Shown piece after piece: positions 1 through 12,789 of a stretch of 64,000 nt of DNA. How positions within the stretch are numbered: the stretch's first letter is position 1; each line of letters begins with the position of its first letter. Origin of the DNA: Litoditis marina (lineage: Eukaryota; Nematoda; Chromadorea; Rhabditida; Rhabditidae); NCBI GenBank assembly GCA_964036275.1, contig OZ038434.1, positions 25,775,413-25,839,412 on the forward strand, given 5' to 3'. The position numbers and the translations under genes are program-made. Below the pieces are notes generated by a model. It was not told the origin of the DNA. It did no database searches and saw only the letters and a program-made list of their open reading frames with translations.

Positions 1-13
1 CAAATACCGTAGT

Positions 14-39
14 TTTTGCGACGTCATGACGTCGCAAAA
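14..39. repeat. 26-bp perfect palindrome at monomer junction (representative)
   Basis: TTTTGCGACGTCA followed directly by its reverse complement. The same palindrome recurs at most monomer junctions across the window. A subset of junctions read CAAGACGTC, which breaks the centre. The palindrome holds two GACGTC sites and two CRE-like half sites (GACGTCA / TGACGTC), and could extrude as a cruciform. It is where both kinds of inserted element entered the array. Confidence 0.9.
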
Positions 40-194
40 TTGAACTTGGGCAAAAATGGTCCAACTTGCAAGAATAAGATTTGGAATAGTTAATTATTTG
101 TATAAAACGATATTAGAAGCTATTCCAAGCGGTTTGGTCGCCAATTGATAACTTTTGAGTTGCGACGTCAAATACCGTAGTTTTTGCGACGTCA
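27..194 (+). repeat. Representative satellite monomer (first complete unit)
   Basis: Taken from TGACGTCGC to the next junction, 168 bp. With T of TGACG as base 1: bases 1-13 (TGACGTCGCAAAA) and the last 13 bases are perfect inverted repeats. GGGCCAAAATGGCCC-type sequence near base 22 is a 6-bp hairpin in the GGCCC variant. TTGGAATAG at 55-63 and CTATTCCAA at 94-102 form a perfect 9-bp inverted repeat with TATAAAA (75-81) at its centre. TTGGTCGCCAA and AACTTTTGAGTT are smaller hairpins. The consensus has 10 CpG against about 5.8 expected from its 27 C and 36 G, and three GACGTC hexamers. 168 bp is close to a nucleosome repeat, as for many centromeric or heterochromatic satellites; a centromeric role is not shown. 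Confidence 0.9.
101..107 (+). promoter_or_regulatory. TATA-box-like TATAAAA in satellite monomer (representative)
   Basis: A perfect TATAAAA occurs at monomer bases 75-81 in nearly every unit, about 75 bp downstream of the CRE-like palindrome and exactly central between the TTGGAATAG and CTATTCCAA arms. It stays intact in the TATATAAAA and ATGTATAAAA variants and is lost in rare ones (GGATAAAA near 34501, TATAATAC near 15373). That it drives satellite transcription is inference; AT-rich sequence gives such matches by chance. Confidence 0.3.
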
Positions 195-1860
195 TGACGT
201 CGCAAAATTGAACTTGGGCAAAAATGGTCCAACTTGCAAGAATAAGATTTGGAATAGTTAATTATTTGTATAAAACGATATTAGAAGCTATTCCAAGCGG
301 TTTGGTCGCCAATTGATAACTTTTGAGTTGCGACGTCAAATACCGTAGTTTCTGCGACGTCATGACGTCGCAAAATTGAACTTGTGCCAAAATGGCCCAA
401 CTTGCAAGAATAAGATTTGGAATAGTTAATTATTTGTATAAAACGATATTAGAAGCTATTCCAAGCGGTTTGGTCGCCAATTGATAACTTTTGAGTTGCG
501 ACGTCAAATACCGTAGTTTTTGCGACGTCATGACGTCGCAAAATTGAACTTGGGCCAAAATGGCCAAACTTGCAAGAATGAGATTTGGAATAGTTAATTA
601 TTTGTATAAAACGATATTAGAAGCTATTCCAAGCGGTTTGGTCGCCAATTGATAACTTTTGAGTTGCGACGTCAAATACCGTAGTTTTTGCGACGTCATG
701 ACGTCGCAAAATTGAACTTGGGCAAAAATGGTCCAACTTGCAAGAATAAGATTTGGAATAGTTAATTATTTGTATAAAACGATATTAGAAGCTATTCCAA
801 GCGGTTTGGTCGCCAATTGATAACTTTTGAGTTGCGACGTCAAATACCGTAGTTTTTGCGACGTCATGACGTCGCAAAATTGAACTTGGGCCAAAATGGC
901 CAAACTTGCAAGAATAAGAATTGGAATAGTTAATTATCTGTATAAAACGATATTAGAAGCTATTCCAAGCGGTTTGGTCGCCAATTGATGACTTTTGAGT
1001 TGCGACGTCAAATACCGTAGTTTTTGCGACGTCATGACGTCGCAAAATTGAACTTGGGCAAAAATGGTCCAACTTGCAAGAATAAGATTTGGAATAGTTA
1101 ATTATTTGTATAAAACGATATTAGAAGCTATTCCAAGCGGTTTGGTCGCCAATTGATAACTTTTGAGTTGCGACGTCAAATACCGTAGTTTCTGCGACGT
1201 CATGACGTCGCAAAATTGAACTTGTGCCAAAATGGCCCAACTTGCAAGAATAAGATTTGGAATAGTTAATTATTTGTATAAAACGATATTAGAAGCTATT
1301 CCAAGCGGTTTGGTCGCCAATTGATAACTTTTGAGTTGCGACGTCAAATACCGTAGTTTTTGCGACGTCATGACGTCGCAAAATTGAACTTGGGCCAAAA
1401 TGGCCAAACTTGCAAGAATGAGATTTGGAATAGTTAATTATTTGTATAAAACGATATTAGAAGCTATTCCAAGCGGTTTGGTCGCCAATTGATAACTTTT
1501 GAGTTGCGACGTCAAATACCGTAGTTTTTGCGACGTCATGACGTCGCAAAATTGAACATGGGCCAAAATGGCCCAACTTGCAAGAATAAGATTTGGAATA
1601 GTTAATTATTTGTATAAAACGATATTAGAAGCTATTCCAAGCGGTTTGGTCGCCAATTGATAACTTTTGAGTTGCGAAGTCAAATACCGTAGTTTTTGCG
1701 ACGTCATGACGTCGCAAAATTGAACTTGGGCCAAAATGGCCAAACTTGCAAGAATAAGAATTGGAATAGTTAATTATCTGTATAAAACGATATTAGAAGC
1801 TATTCCAAGCGGTTTGGTCGCCAATTGATAACTTTTGAGTTGCGACGTCAAATACCGTAG
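170..1860 (+). repeat. 5-monomer higher-order repeat, 840 bp
   Basis: The variant monomers GGGCAAAAATGGTCC, then CTTGTGCCAAAATGGCCC with TTTCTGCGACG, then GCAAGAATGAG recur in the same order 840 bp apart (for example CTTGTGCC at about 381 and 1221). One monomer in the second copy is replaced by a GAACATGGGCC variant. About two copies; edges are approximate. Confidence 0.75.
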
Positions 1861-4800
1861 TTTTTGCGACGTCATGACGTCGCAAAATTGAACTTGGGCC
1901 AAAATGGCCCAACTTGCAAGAATAAGATTTGGAATAGTTAATTATTTGTATAAAACGATATTAGAAGCTATTCCAAGCGGTTTGGTCGCCAATTGATAAC
2001 TTTTGAGTTGCGACATCAAATACCGTAGTTTTTGCGACGTCATGACGTCGCAAAATTGAACTTGGTCCAAAATGGCCAAACTTGCAAGAATAAGAATTGG
2101 AATAGTTAATTATTTGTATAAAACGATATTAGAAGCTATTCCAAGCGGTTTGGTCGCCAATTGATAACTTTTGAGTTGCGACATCAAATACCGTAGTTTT
2201 TGCGACGTCATGACGTCGCAAAATTGAACTTGGTCCAAAATGGCCAAACTTGCAAGAATAAGAATTGGAATAGTTAATTATTTGTATAAAACGATATTAG
2301 AAGCTATTCCAAGCGGTTTGGTCGCCAATTGATAACTTTTGAGTTGCGACGTCAAATACCGTAGTTTTTGCGACGTCATGACGTCGCAAAATTGAACTTG
2401 GGCCAAAATGGCCCAACTTGCAAGAATAAGATTTGGAATAGTTAATTATTTGTATAAAACGATATTAGAAGCTATTCCAAGCGGTTTGGTCGCCAATTGA
2501 TAACTTTTGAGTTGCGACGTCAAATACCTAGTTTTTGCGACGTCATGACGTCGCAAAATTGAACTTGGGCCAAAATGGCCAAACTTGCAAGAATAAGATT
2601 TGGAATAGTTAATTAGTTGTATAAAACGATATTAGAAGCTATTCCAAGCGGTTTGGTCGCCAATTGACAACTTTTGAGTTGCGACGTCAAATACCGTAGT
2701 TTTTGCGACGTCATGACGTCGCAAAATTGAACTTGGGCCAAAATGACCAATCTTGCAAGAATAAGATTTGGAATAGTTAATTATTTGTATAAAGCGATAT
2801 TAGAAGCTATTCCAAGCGGTTTGGTCGCCAATTGATAACTTTTGAGTTGCGACGTCAAATACCGTAGTTTTTGCGACGTCATGACGTCGCAAAATTGAAC
2901 TTGGGCCAAAATGGCTAAACTTGCAAGAATAAGATTTGGAATAGTTAATTATTTGTATAAAACGATATTAGAAGCTATTCCAAGCGGTTTGGTCGCCAAT
3001 TGATAACTTCTGAGTTGCGACGTCAAATACCGTAGTTTTTGCGACGTCATGACGTCGCAAAATTGAACTTGGGCCAAAATGGCCAAACTTGCAAAAATAA
3101 GAATTGGAATAGTTAATTATCTGTATAAAACGATATTAGAAGCTATTCCAAGCGGTTTGGTCGCCAATTGATAACTTTTGAGTTGCGACGTCAAATACCG
3201 TAGTTTTTGCGACGTCATGACGTCGCAAAATTGAACTTGGGCCAAAATGGCCAAACTTGCAAGAATGAGATTTGGAATAGTTAATTATCTGTATAAAACG
3301 ATATTAGAAGCTATTCCAAGCGGTTTGGTCGCCAATTGATAACTTTTGAGTTGCGACGTGAAATACCGTAGTTTTTGCGACGTCATGACGTCGCAAAATT
3401 GAACTTGGGCCAAAATGGCCAAACTTGCAAAAATAAGAATTGGAATAGTTAATTATCTGTATAAAACGATATTAGAAGCTATTCCAAGCGGTTTGGTCGC
3501 CAATTGATAACTTTTGAGTTGCGACGTCAAATACCGTAGTTTTTGCGACGTCATGACGTCGCAAATCGAACTTGGGCCAAAATGGCCCAACTTGCAAGAA
3601 TAAGATTTGGAATAGTTAATTATTTGTATAAAACGATATTAGAAGCTATTCCAAGCGGTTTGGTCGCCAATTGATAACTTTTGAGTTGCGACGTCAAATA
3701 CCGTAGTTTTTGCGACGTCATGACGTCGCAAAATTGAACTTGGGCCAAAATGGCCCAACTTGCAAGAATAAGATTTGGAATAGTTAATTATTTGTATAAA
3801 ACGATATTAGAAGCTATTCCAAGCGGTTTGGTCGCCAATTGATAACTTTTGAGTTGCGACGTCAAATACCGTAGTTTTTGCGACGTCATGACGTCGCAAA
3901 ATTGAACTTGGGCCAAAATGGCCAAACTTGCAAAAATAAGATTTGGAATAGTTAATTATTTGTATAAAACGATATTAGAAGCTATTCCAAGCGGTTTGGT
4001 CGCCAATTGATAACTTTTGAGTTGCGACGTCAAATACCGTAGTTTTTGCGACGTCATGACGTCGCAAAATTGAACTTGGGCCAAAATGGCCCAACTTGCA
4101 AGAATAAGATTTGGAATAGTTAATTATTTGTATAAAACAATATTAGAAGCTATTCCAAGCGGTTTGGTCGCCAATTGATAACTTTTGAGTTGCGACGTCA
4201 AATACCTAGTTTTTGCGACGTCATGACGTCGCAAAATTGAACTTGGGCCAAAATGGCCAAATGTGCAAAAATAAGATTTGGAATAGTTAATTATTTGTAT
4301 AAAACGATATTAGAAGCTATTCCAAGCGGTTTGGTCGCCAATTGATAACTTTTGAGTTGCGACGTCAAATACCGTAGTTTTTGCGACGTCATGACGTCGC
4401 AAATTTGAACTTGGGCCAAAATGGCCAAGCTTGCAAGAATAAGATTTGGAATAGTTAATTAGATGTATAAAACTATATTAGAAGCTATTTCAAGCGGTTT
4501 GGTCGCCAATTGACAACTTTTGAGTTGCGACGTCAAATACCGTAGTTTTTGCGACGTCATGACGTCGCAAAATTGAACTTGGGCCAAAATGGCCAAACTT
4601 GCAAGAATAAGAATTGGAATAGTTAATTATCTGTATAAAACGATGTGAGAAGCTATTCCAAGCGGTTTGGTCGCCAATTGATAACTTTTGAGTTGCGACG
4701 TCAAATACCGTAGTTTTTGCGACGTCAAGACGTCGCAAAATTGAACTTGAGCCAAAATGGCCAATCTTGCAAGAATAAGATTTGGAATAGTTAATTATTT

Positions 4801-4899
4801 GTATAAAGCGATATTAGAAGCTATTCCAAGCGGTTTGGTCGCCAATTGATAACTTCTGAGTTGCGACGTCAAATACCGTAGTTTTTGCGACGTCATGAC

Positions 4900-7800
4900 G
4901 TCGCAAAATTGAACTTGGGCCAAAATGGCCAAACTTGCAAAAATAAGATTTGGAATAGTTAATTATTTGTATAAAACGATATCAGAAGCTATTCCAAGCG
5001 GTTTGGTCGCCAATTGATAACTTTTGAGTTGCGACGTCAAATACCGTAGTTTTTGCGACGTCATGACGTCGCAAAATTGAACTTGGGCCAAAATGGCCAA
5101 ACTTGCAAGAATGAGATTTGGAATAGTTAATTATTTGTATAAAACGATATTAGAAGCTATTCCAAGCGGTTTGGTCGTCAATTGATAACTTTTGAGTTGC
5201 GACGTCAAATACCTAGTTTTTGCGACGTCATGACGTCGCAAAATTGAACTTGGGCCAAAATGGCCAAACTTGCAAAAATAAGATTTGGAATAGTTAAATA
5301 TTTGTATAAAACGATATTAGAACCTATTCCAAGCGGTTTGGTCGCCAATTGATAACTTTTGAGTTGCGACGTCAAATACCGTAGTTTTTGCGACGTCATG
5401 ACGTCGCAAAATTGAACTTGGGCCAAAATGGCCCAACTTGCAAGAATAAGATTTGGAATAGTTAATTATTTGTATAAAACGATATTAGAAGCTATTCCAA
5501 GCGGTTTGGTCGCCAATTGATAACTTTTGAGTTGCGACGTCAAATACCGTAGTTTTTGCGACGTCATGACGTCGCAAAATTGAACTTGGGCCAAAATGGC
5601 CCAACTTGCAAGAATAAGATTTGGAATAGTTAATTATTTGTATAAAACAATATTAGAAGCTATTCCAAGCGGTTTGGTCGCCAATTGATAACTTTTGAGT
5701 TGCGACGTCAAATACCTAGTTTTTGCGACGTCATGACGTCGCAAAATTGAACTTGGGCCAAAATGGCCAAACTTGCAAAAATAAGATTTGGAATAGTTAA
5801 TTATTTGTATAAAACGATATCAGAAGCTATTCCAAGCGGTTTGGTCGCCAATTGATAACTTTTGAGTTGCGACGTCAAATACCGTAGTTTTTGCGACGTC
5901 ATGACGTCGCAAAATTGAACTTGGGCCAAAATGGCCCAACTTGCAAGAATAAGATTTGGAATAGTTAATTATCTGTATAAAACGATATTAGAAGCTATTC
6001 CAAGCGGTTTGGTCGCCAATTGATAACTTTTGAGTTGCGACGTCAAATACCTAGTTTTTGCGACGTCATGACGTCGCAAAATTGAACTTGGGCCAAAATG
6101 GCCAAACTTGCAAAAATAAGATTTGGAATAGTTAATTATTTGTATAAAACGATATTAGAAGCTATTCCAAGCGGTTTGGTCGCCAATTGATAACTTTTGA
6201 GTTGCGACGTCAAATACCGTAGTTTTTGCGACGTCATGACGTCGCAAAATTGAACTTGGGCAAAAATGGCCCAACTTGCAAGAATAAGATTTGGAATAGT
6301 TAAATATTTGTATAAAACGATATTAGAAGCTATTCCAAGCGGTTTGGTCGCCAATTGATAACTTTTGAGTTGCGACGTCAAATACCGTAGTTTTTGCGAC
6401 GTCATGACGTCGCAAAATTGAACTTGGGCCAAAATGGGCAAACTTGCAAGAATAAGAATTGGAATATTTAATTATCTGTATGAAACGATATTAGAAGCTA
6501 TTCCAAGCGGTTTGGTCGCCAATTGATAACTTTTGAGTTGCGACGTCAAATACCGTAGTTTTTGCGACGTCATGACGTCGCAAAATTGAACTTGGGCCAA
6601 AATGGCCAAACTTGCAAGAATAAGAATTGGAATAGTTAATTATCTGTATAAAACGATGTGAGAAGCTATTCCAAGCGGTTTGGTCGCCAATTGATAACTT
6701 CTGAGTTGCGACGTCAAATACCGTAGTTTTTGCGACGTCATGACGTCGCAAAATTGAACTTGGGCCAAAATGGCCAAACTTGCAAAAATAAGATTTGGAA
6801 TAGTTAATTATTTGTATAAAACGATATCAGAAGCTATTCCAAGCGGTTTGGTCGCCAATTGATAACTTTTGAGTTGCGACGTCAAATACCGTAGTTTTTG
6901 CGACGTCATGACGTCGCAAAATTGAACTTGGGCCAAAATGGCCAAACTTGCAAGAATGAGATTTGGAATAGTTAATTATTTGTATAAAACGATATTAGAA
7001 GCTATTCCAAGCGGTTTGGTCGTCAATTGATAACTTTTGAGTTGCGACGTCAAATACCTAGTTTTTGCGACGTCATGACGTCGCAAAATTGAACTTGGGC
7101 CAAAATGGCCAAACTTGCAAAAATAAGATTTGGAATAGTTAATTATTTGTATAAAACGATATTAGAACCTATTCCAAGCGGTTTGGTCGCCAATTGATAA
7201 CTTTTGAGTTGCGACGTCAAATACCGTAGTTTTTGCGACGTCATGACGTCGCAAAATTGAACTTGGGCCAAAATGGCCCAACTTGCAAGAATAAGATTTG
7301 GAATAGTTAATTATTTGTATAAAACGATATTAGAAGCTATTCCAAGCGGTTTGGTCGCCAATTGATAACTTTTGAGTTGCGACGTCAAATACCTAGTTTT
7401 TGCGACGTCATGACGTCGCAAAATTGAACTTGGGCCAAAATGGCCAAACTTGCAAAAATAAGATTTGGAATAGTTAATTATTTGTATAAAACGATATCAG
7501 AAGCTATTCCAAGCGGTTTGGTCGCCAATTGATAACTTTTGAGTTGCGACGTCAAATACCGTAGTTTTTGCGACGTCATGACGTCGCAAAATTGAACTTG
7601 GGCCAAAATGGCCCAACTTGCAAGAATAAGATTTGGAATAGTTAATTATCTGTATAAAACGATATTAGAAGCTATTCCAAGCGGTTTGGTCGCCAATTGA
7701 TAACTTTTGAGTTGCGACGTCAAATACCTAGTTTTTGCGACGTCATGACGTCGCAAAATTGAACTTGGGCCAAAATGGCCAAACTTGCAAAAATAAGATT

Positions 7801-9780
7801 TGGAATAGTTAATTATTTGTATAAAACGATATTAGAAGCTATTCCAAGCGGTTTGGTCGCCAATTGATAACTTTTGAGTTGCGACGTCAAATACCGTAGT
7901 TTTTGCGACGTCATGACGTCGCAAAATTGAACTTGGGCAAAAATGGCCCAACTTGCAAGAATAAGATTTGGAATAGTTAAATATTTGTATAAAACGATAT
8001 TAGAAGCTATTCCAAGCGGTTTGGTCGCCAATTGATAACTTTTGAGTTGCGACGTCAAATACCGTAGTTTTTGCGACGTCATGACGTCGCAAAATTGAAC
8101 TTGGGCCAAAATGGGCAAACTTGCAAGAATAAGAATTGGAATATTTAATTATCTGTATGAAACGATATTAGAAGCTATTCCAAGCGGTTTGGTCGCCAAT
8201 TGATAACTTTTGAGTTGCGACGTCAAATACCGTAGTTTTTGCGACGTCATGACGTCGCAAAATTGAACTTGGGCCAAAATGGCCAAACTTGCAAGAATAA
8301 GAATTGGAATAGTTAATTATCTGTATAAAACGATGTGAGAAGCTATTCCAAGCGGTTTGGTCGCCAATTGATAACTTCTGAGTTGCGACGTCAAATACCG
8401 TAGTTTTTGCGACGTCATGACGTCGCAAAATTGAACTTGGGCCAAAATGGCCAAACTTGCAAAAATAAGATTTGGAATAGTTAATTATTTGTATAAAACG
8501 ATATCAGAAGCTATTCCAAGCGGTTTGGTCGCCAATTGATAACTTTTGAGTTGCGACGTCAAATACCGTAGTTTTTGCGACGTCATGACGTCGCAAAATT
8601 GAACTTGGGCCAAAATGGCCAAACTTGCAAGAATGAGATTTGGAATAGTTAATTATTTGTATAAAACGATATTAGAAGCTATTCCAAGCGGTTTGGTCGT
8701 CAATTGATAACTTTTGAGTTGCGACGTCAAATACCTAGTTTTTGCGACGTCATGACGTCGCAAAATTGAACTTGGGCCAAAATGGCCAAACTTGCAAAAA
8801 TAAGATTTGGAATAGTTAATTATTTGTATAAAACGATATTAGAACCTATTCCAAGCGGTTTGGTCGCCAATTGATAACTTTTGAGTTGCGACGTCAAATA
8901 CCGTAGTTTTTGCGACGTCATGACGTCGCAAAATTGAACTTGGGCCAAAATGGCCCAACTTGCAAGAATAAGATTTGGAATAGTTAATTATTTGTATAAA
9001 ACGATATTAGAAGCTATTCCAAGCGGTTTGGTCGCCAATTGATAACTTTTGAGTTGCGACGTCAAATACCTAGTTTTTGCGACGTCATGACGTCGCAAAA
9101 TTGAACTTGGGCCAAAATGGCCAAACTTGCAAAAATAAGATTTGGAATAGTTAATTATTTGTATAAAACGATATCAGAAGCTATTCCAAGCGGTTTGGTC
9201 GCCAATTGATAACTTTTGAGTTGCGACGTCAAATACCGTAGTTTTTGCGACGTCATGACGTCGCAAAATTGAACTTGGGCCAAAATGGCCCAACTTGCAA
9301 GAATAAGATTTGGAATAGTTAATTATCTGTATAAAACGATATTAGAAGCTATTCCAAGCGGTTTGGTCGCCAATTGATAACTTTTGAGTTGCGACGTCAA
9401 ATACCTAGTTTTTGCGACGTCATGACGTCGCAAAATTGAACTTGGGCCAAAATGGCCAAACTTGCAAAAATAAGATTTGGAATAGTTAATTATTTGTATA
9501 AAACGATATTAGAAGCTATTCCAAGCGGTTTGGTCGCCAATTGATAACTTTTGAGTTGCGACGTCAAATACCGTAGTTTTTGCGACGTCATGACGTCGCA
9601 AAATTGAACTTGGGCAAAAATGGCCCAACTTGCAAGAATAAGATTTGGAATAGTTAATTATTTGTATAAAACGATATTAGAAGCTATTCCAAGCGGTTTG
9701 GTCGCCAATTGATAACTTTTGAGTTGCGACGTCAAATACCGTAGTTTTTGCGACGTCATGACGTCGCAAAATTGAACTTG
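4900..9780 (+). repeat. 10-monomer higher-order repeat, 1,677 bp
   Basis: Marker variants repeat at 1,677 bp: GGGCAAAAATGG at about 6260, 7937 and 9614, GCAAGAATGAG at about 6950 and 8627, and GATGTGAG at about 6656 and 8333. The length equals ten monomers with three one-base deletions. The first copy (GCAAGAATGAG at about 5105) is one monomer longer, spacing 1,845 bp. About three copies; edges approximate. Confidence 0.8.
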
Positions 9781-10620
9781 GGCCAAAATGGCCAAACTTG
9801 CAAGAATAATAATTGGAATATTTAATTATCTGTATAAAACGATATTAGAAGCTATTTCAAGCGGTTTGGTCGCCAATTGATAACTTTTGAGTTGCGACGT
9901 CAAATACCGTAGTTTTTGCGACGTCATGACGTCGCAAAATTGAACTTGGGCCAAAATGGCCAAACTTGCAAGAATAATAATTGGAATATTTAATTATCTG
10001 TATAAAACGATATTAGAAGCTATTTCAAGCGGTTTGGTCGCCAATTGATAACTTTTGAGTTGCGACGTCAAATACCGTAGTTTTTGCGACGTCAAGACGT
10101 CGCAAAATTGAACTTGGGCCAAAATGGCCAAACTTGCAAGAATAAGAATTGGAATAGTTAGTTATTTATATAAAACTATATTAGAAGCTATTCCAAGCGG
10201 TTTGGTCGCCAATTGATAACTTTTGAGTTGCGACGTCAAATACCGTAGTTTTTGCGACGTCAAGACGTCGCAAAATTGAACTTGGGCCAAAATGGCCCAA
10301 CTTGCAAGAATAAGAATTGGAATATTTAATTATCTGTATAAAACGATATTAGAAGCTATTTCAAGCGGTTTGGTCGCCAATTGATAACTTTTGAGTTGCG
10401 ACGTCAAATACCGTAGTTTTTGCGACGTCAAGACGTCGCAAAATTGAACTTGGGCCAAAATGGCCAAACTTGCAAGAATAAGAATTGGAATAGTTAGTTA
10501 TTTATATAAAACTATATTAGAAGCTATTCCAAGCGGTTTGGTCGCCAATTGATAACTTTTGAGTTGCGACGTCAAATACCGTAGTTTTTGCGACGTCAAG
10601 ACGTCGCAAAATTGAACTTG
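9780..10620 (+). repeat. Short tract of dimeric satellite repeats, 336 bp
   Basis: Monomers with GTTAGTTATTTATATAAAAC occur at about 10157 and 10493, 336 bp apart, alternating with GGAATATTTAATTATCTG monomers. Many junctions in this tract read CAAGACGTC, so the junction palindrome is broken. Confidence 0.65.
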
Positions 10621-11930
10621 GGCCAAAATGGCCCAACTTGCAAGAATAAGAATTGGAATAGTTAATTATTTATATAAAGCGATATTAGAAGCTATTCCAA
10701 GCGGTTTGGTCGCCAATTGATAACTTTTGAGTTGCGACGTGAAATACCGTAGTTTTTGCGACGTCATGACGTCGCAAAATTGAACTTGGGCCAAAATGGC
10801 CAAACTTGCAAAAATAAGATTTGGAATAGTTAATTATTTGTATAAAACGATATTAGAAGCTATTCCAAGCGGTTTGGTCGCCAATTTATAACTTTTGAGT
10901 TGCGACGTCAAATACCGTAGTTTTTGCGACGTCATGACGTCGCAAAATTGAACTTGGGCCAAAATGGCCCAACTTGCAAGAATAAGATTTGGAATAGTTA
11001 ATTATTTGTATAAAACGATATTAGAAGCTATTCCAAGCGGTTTGGTCGCCAATTGATAACTTTTGAGTTGCGACGTCAAATACCTAGTTTTTGCGACGTC
11101 ATGACGTCGCAAAATTGAACTTGGGCCAAAATGGCCAAACTTGCAAAAATAAGATTTGGAATAGTTAATTATTTGTATAAAACGATATTAGAAGCTATTC
11201 CAAGCGGTTTGGTCGCCAATTGATAACTTTTGAGTTGCGACGTCAAATACCGTAGTTTTTGCGACGTCAAGACGTCGCAAAATTGAACTTGGGCCAAAAT
11301 GGCCCAACTTGCAAGAATAAGAATTGGAATAGTTAATTATTTATATAAAGCGATATTAGAAGCTATTCCAAGCGGTTTGGTCGCCAATTGATAACTTTTG
11401 AGTTGCGACGTGAAATACCGTAGTTTTTGCGACGTCATGACGTCGCAAAATTGAACTTGGGCCAAAATGGCCAAACTTGCAAAAATAAGATTTGGAATAG
11501 TTAATTATTTGTATAAAACGATATTAGAACCTATTCCAAGCGGTTTGGTCGCCAATTTATAACTTTTGAGTTGCGACGTCAAATACCGTAGTTTTTGCGA
11601 CGTCATGACGTCGCAAAATTGAACTTGGGCCAAAATGGCCCAACTTGCAAGAATAAGATTTGGAATAGTTAATTATTTGTATAAATTGATATTAGAAGCT
11701 ATTCCAAGCGGTTTGGTCGCCAATTGATAACTTTTGAGTTGCGACGTCAAATACCTAGTTTTTGCGACGTCATGACGTCGCAAAATTGAACTTGGGCCAA
11801 AATGGCCAAACTTGCAAAAATAAGATTTGGAATAGTTAATTATTTGTATAAAACGATATTAGAAGCTATTCCAAGCGGTTTGGTCGCCAATTGATAACTT
11901 TTGAGTTGCAACGTCAAATACCGTAGTTTT
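10590..11930 (+). repeat. 4-monomer higher-order repeat, 671 bp
   Basis: GACGTGAAATACC recurs at about 10741 and 11412, and the AATTGG monomer with TATATAAAGCG at about 10651 and 11322, each 671 bp apart (four monomers with one one-base deletion). Two copies that differ by a few substitutions, for example AGAAGC versus AGAACC. Confidence 0.7.
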
Positions 11931-12789
11931 TGCGACGTCATGACGTCGCAAAATTGAACTTGGGCCAAAATGGCCAAACTTGCAAAAATAAGATTTGGAA
12001 TAGTTAATTATTTGTATAAAACGATATTAGAACCTATTCCAAGCGGTTTGGTCGCCAATTGATAACTTTTGAGTTGCGACGTCAAATACCGTAGTTTTTG
12101 CGACGTCATGACGTCGCAAAATTGAACTTGGGCCAAAATGGCCCAACTTGCAATAATAAGATTTGGAATAGTTAATTATTTGTATAAAACGATATTAGAA
12201 GCTATTCCAAGCGGTTTGGTCGCCAATTGATAACTTTTGAGTTGCGACGTCAAATACCGTAGTTTTTGCGACGTCATGACGTCGCAAAATTGAACTTGGG
12301 CCAAAATGGCCCAACTTGCAAGAATAAGATTTGGAATAGTTAATTATTTGTATAAAACGATATTAGCAGCTATTCCAAGCGGTTTGGTCGCCAATTGATA
12401 ACTTTTGAGTTGCGACGTCAAATACCTAGTTTTTGCGACGTCATGACGTCGCAAAATTGAACTTGGGCCAAAATGGCCAAACTTGCAAAAATAAGATTTG
12501 GAATAGTTAATTATTTGTATAAAACGATATTAGAAGCTATTCCAAGCGGTTTGGTCGCCAATTGATAACTTTTGAGTTGCGACGTCAAATACCGTAGTTT
12601 TTGCGACGTCATGACGTCGCAAATTTGAACTTGGGCCAAAATGGCCAAGCTTGCAAGAATAAAATTTGGAATAGTTAATTAGATGTATAAAACTATATTA
12701 GAAGCTATTTCAAGCGGTTTGGTCGCCAATTGACAACTTTTGAGTTGCGACGTCAAATACCGTAGTTTTTGCGACGTCATGACGTCGCA

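Noticed and set aside
27..194. CENP-B box in the monomer
   Set aside because: CTATTCCAAGCGGTTTGG and its complement resemble the general composition but lack the required TTCG and CGGG spacing. No match to the core consensus was found by eye on either strand.
27..194. Hammerhead ribozyme within the satellite itself, as in some animal satellites
   Set aside because: The consensus monomer contains no CUGAUGA on either strand, so the core is missing.
4490..8428. Recurrent open frames of 73-101 codons within satellite DNA, here and at 12.9-30.6 kb and 60.1-63.8 kb
   Set aside because: 168 bp is 56 codons, so any frame repeats its peptide in each monomer. Each such frame normally has one stop per monomer, and these stay open only where a variant such as GATGTGAG or GTTAAATATT removes it. 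The peptides restate the repeat, several start at non-ATG codons, and one-base deletions shift the frame elsewhere. No coding signal.
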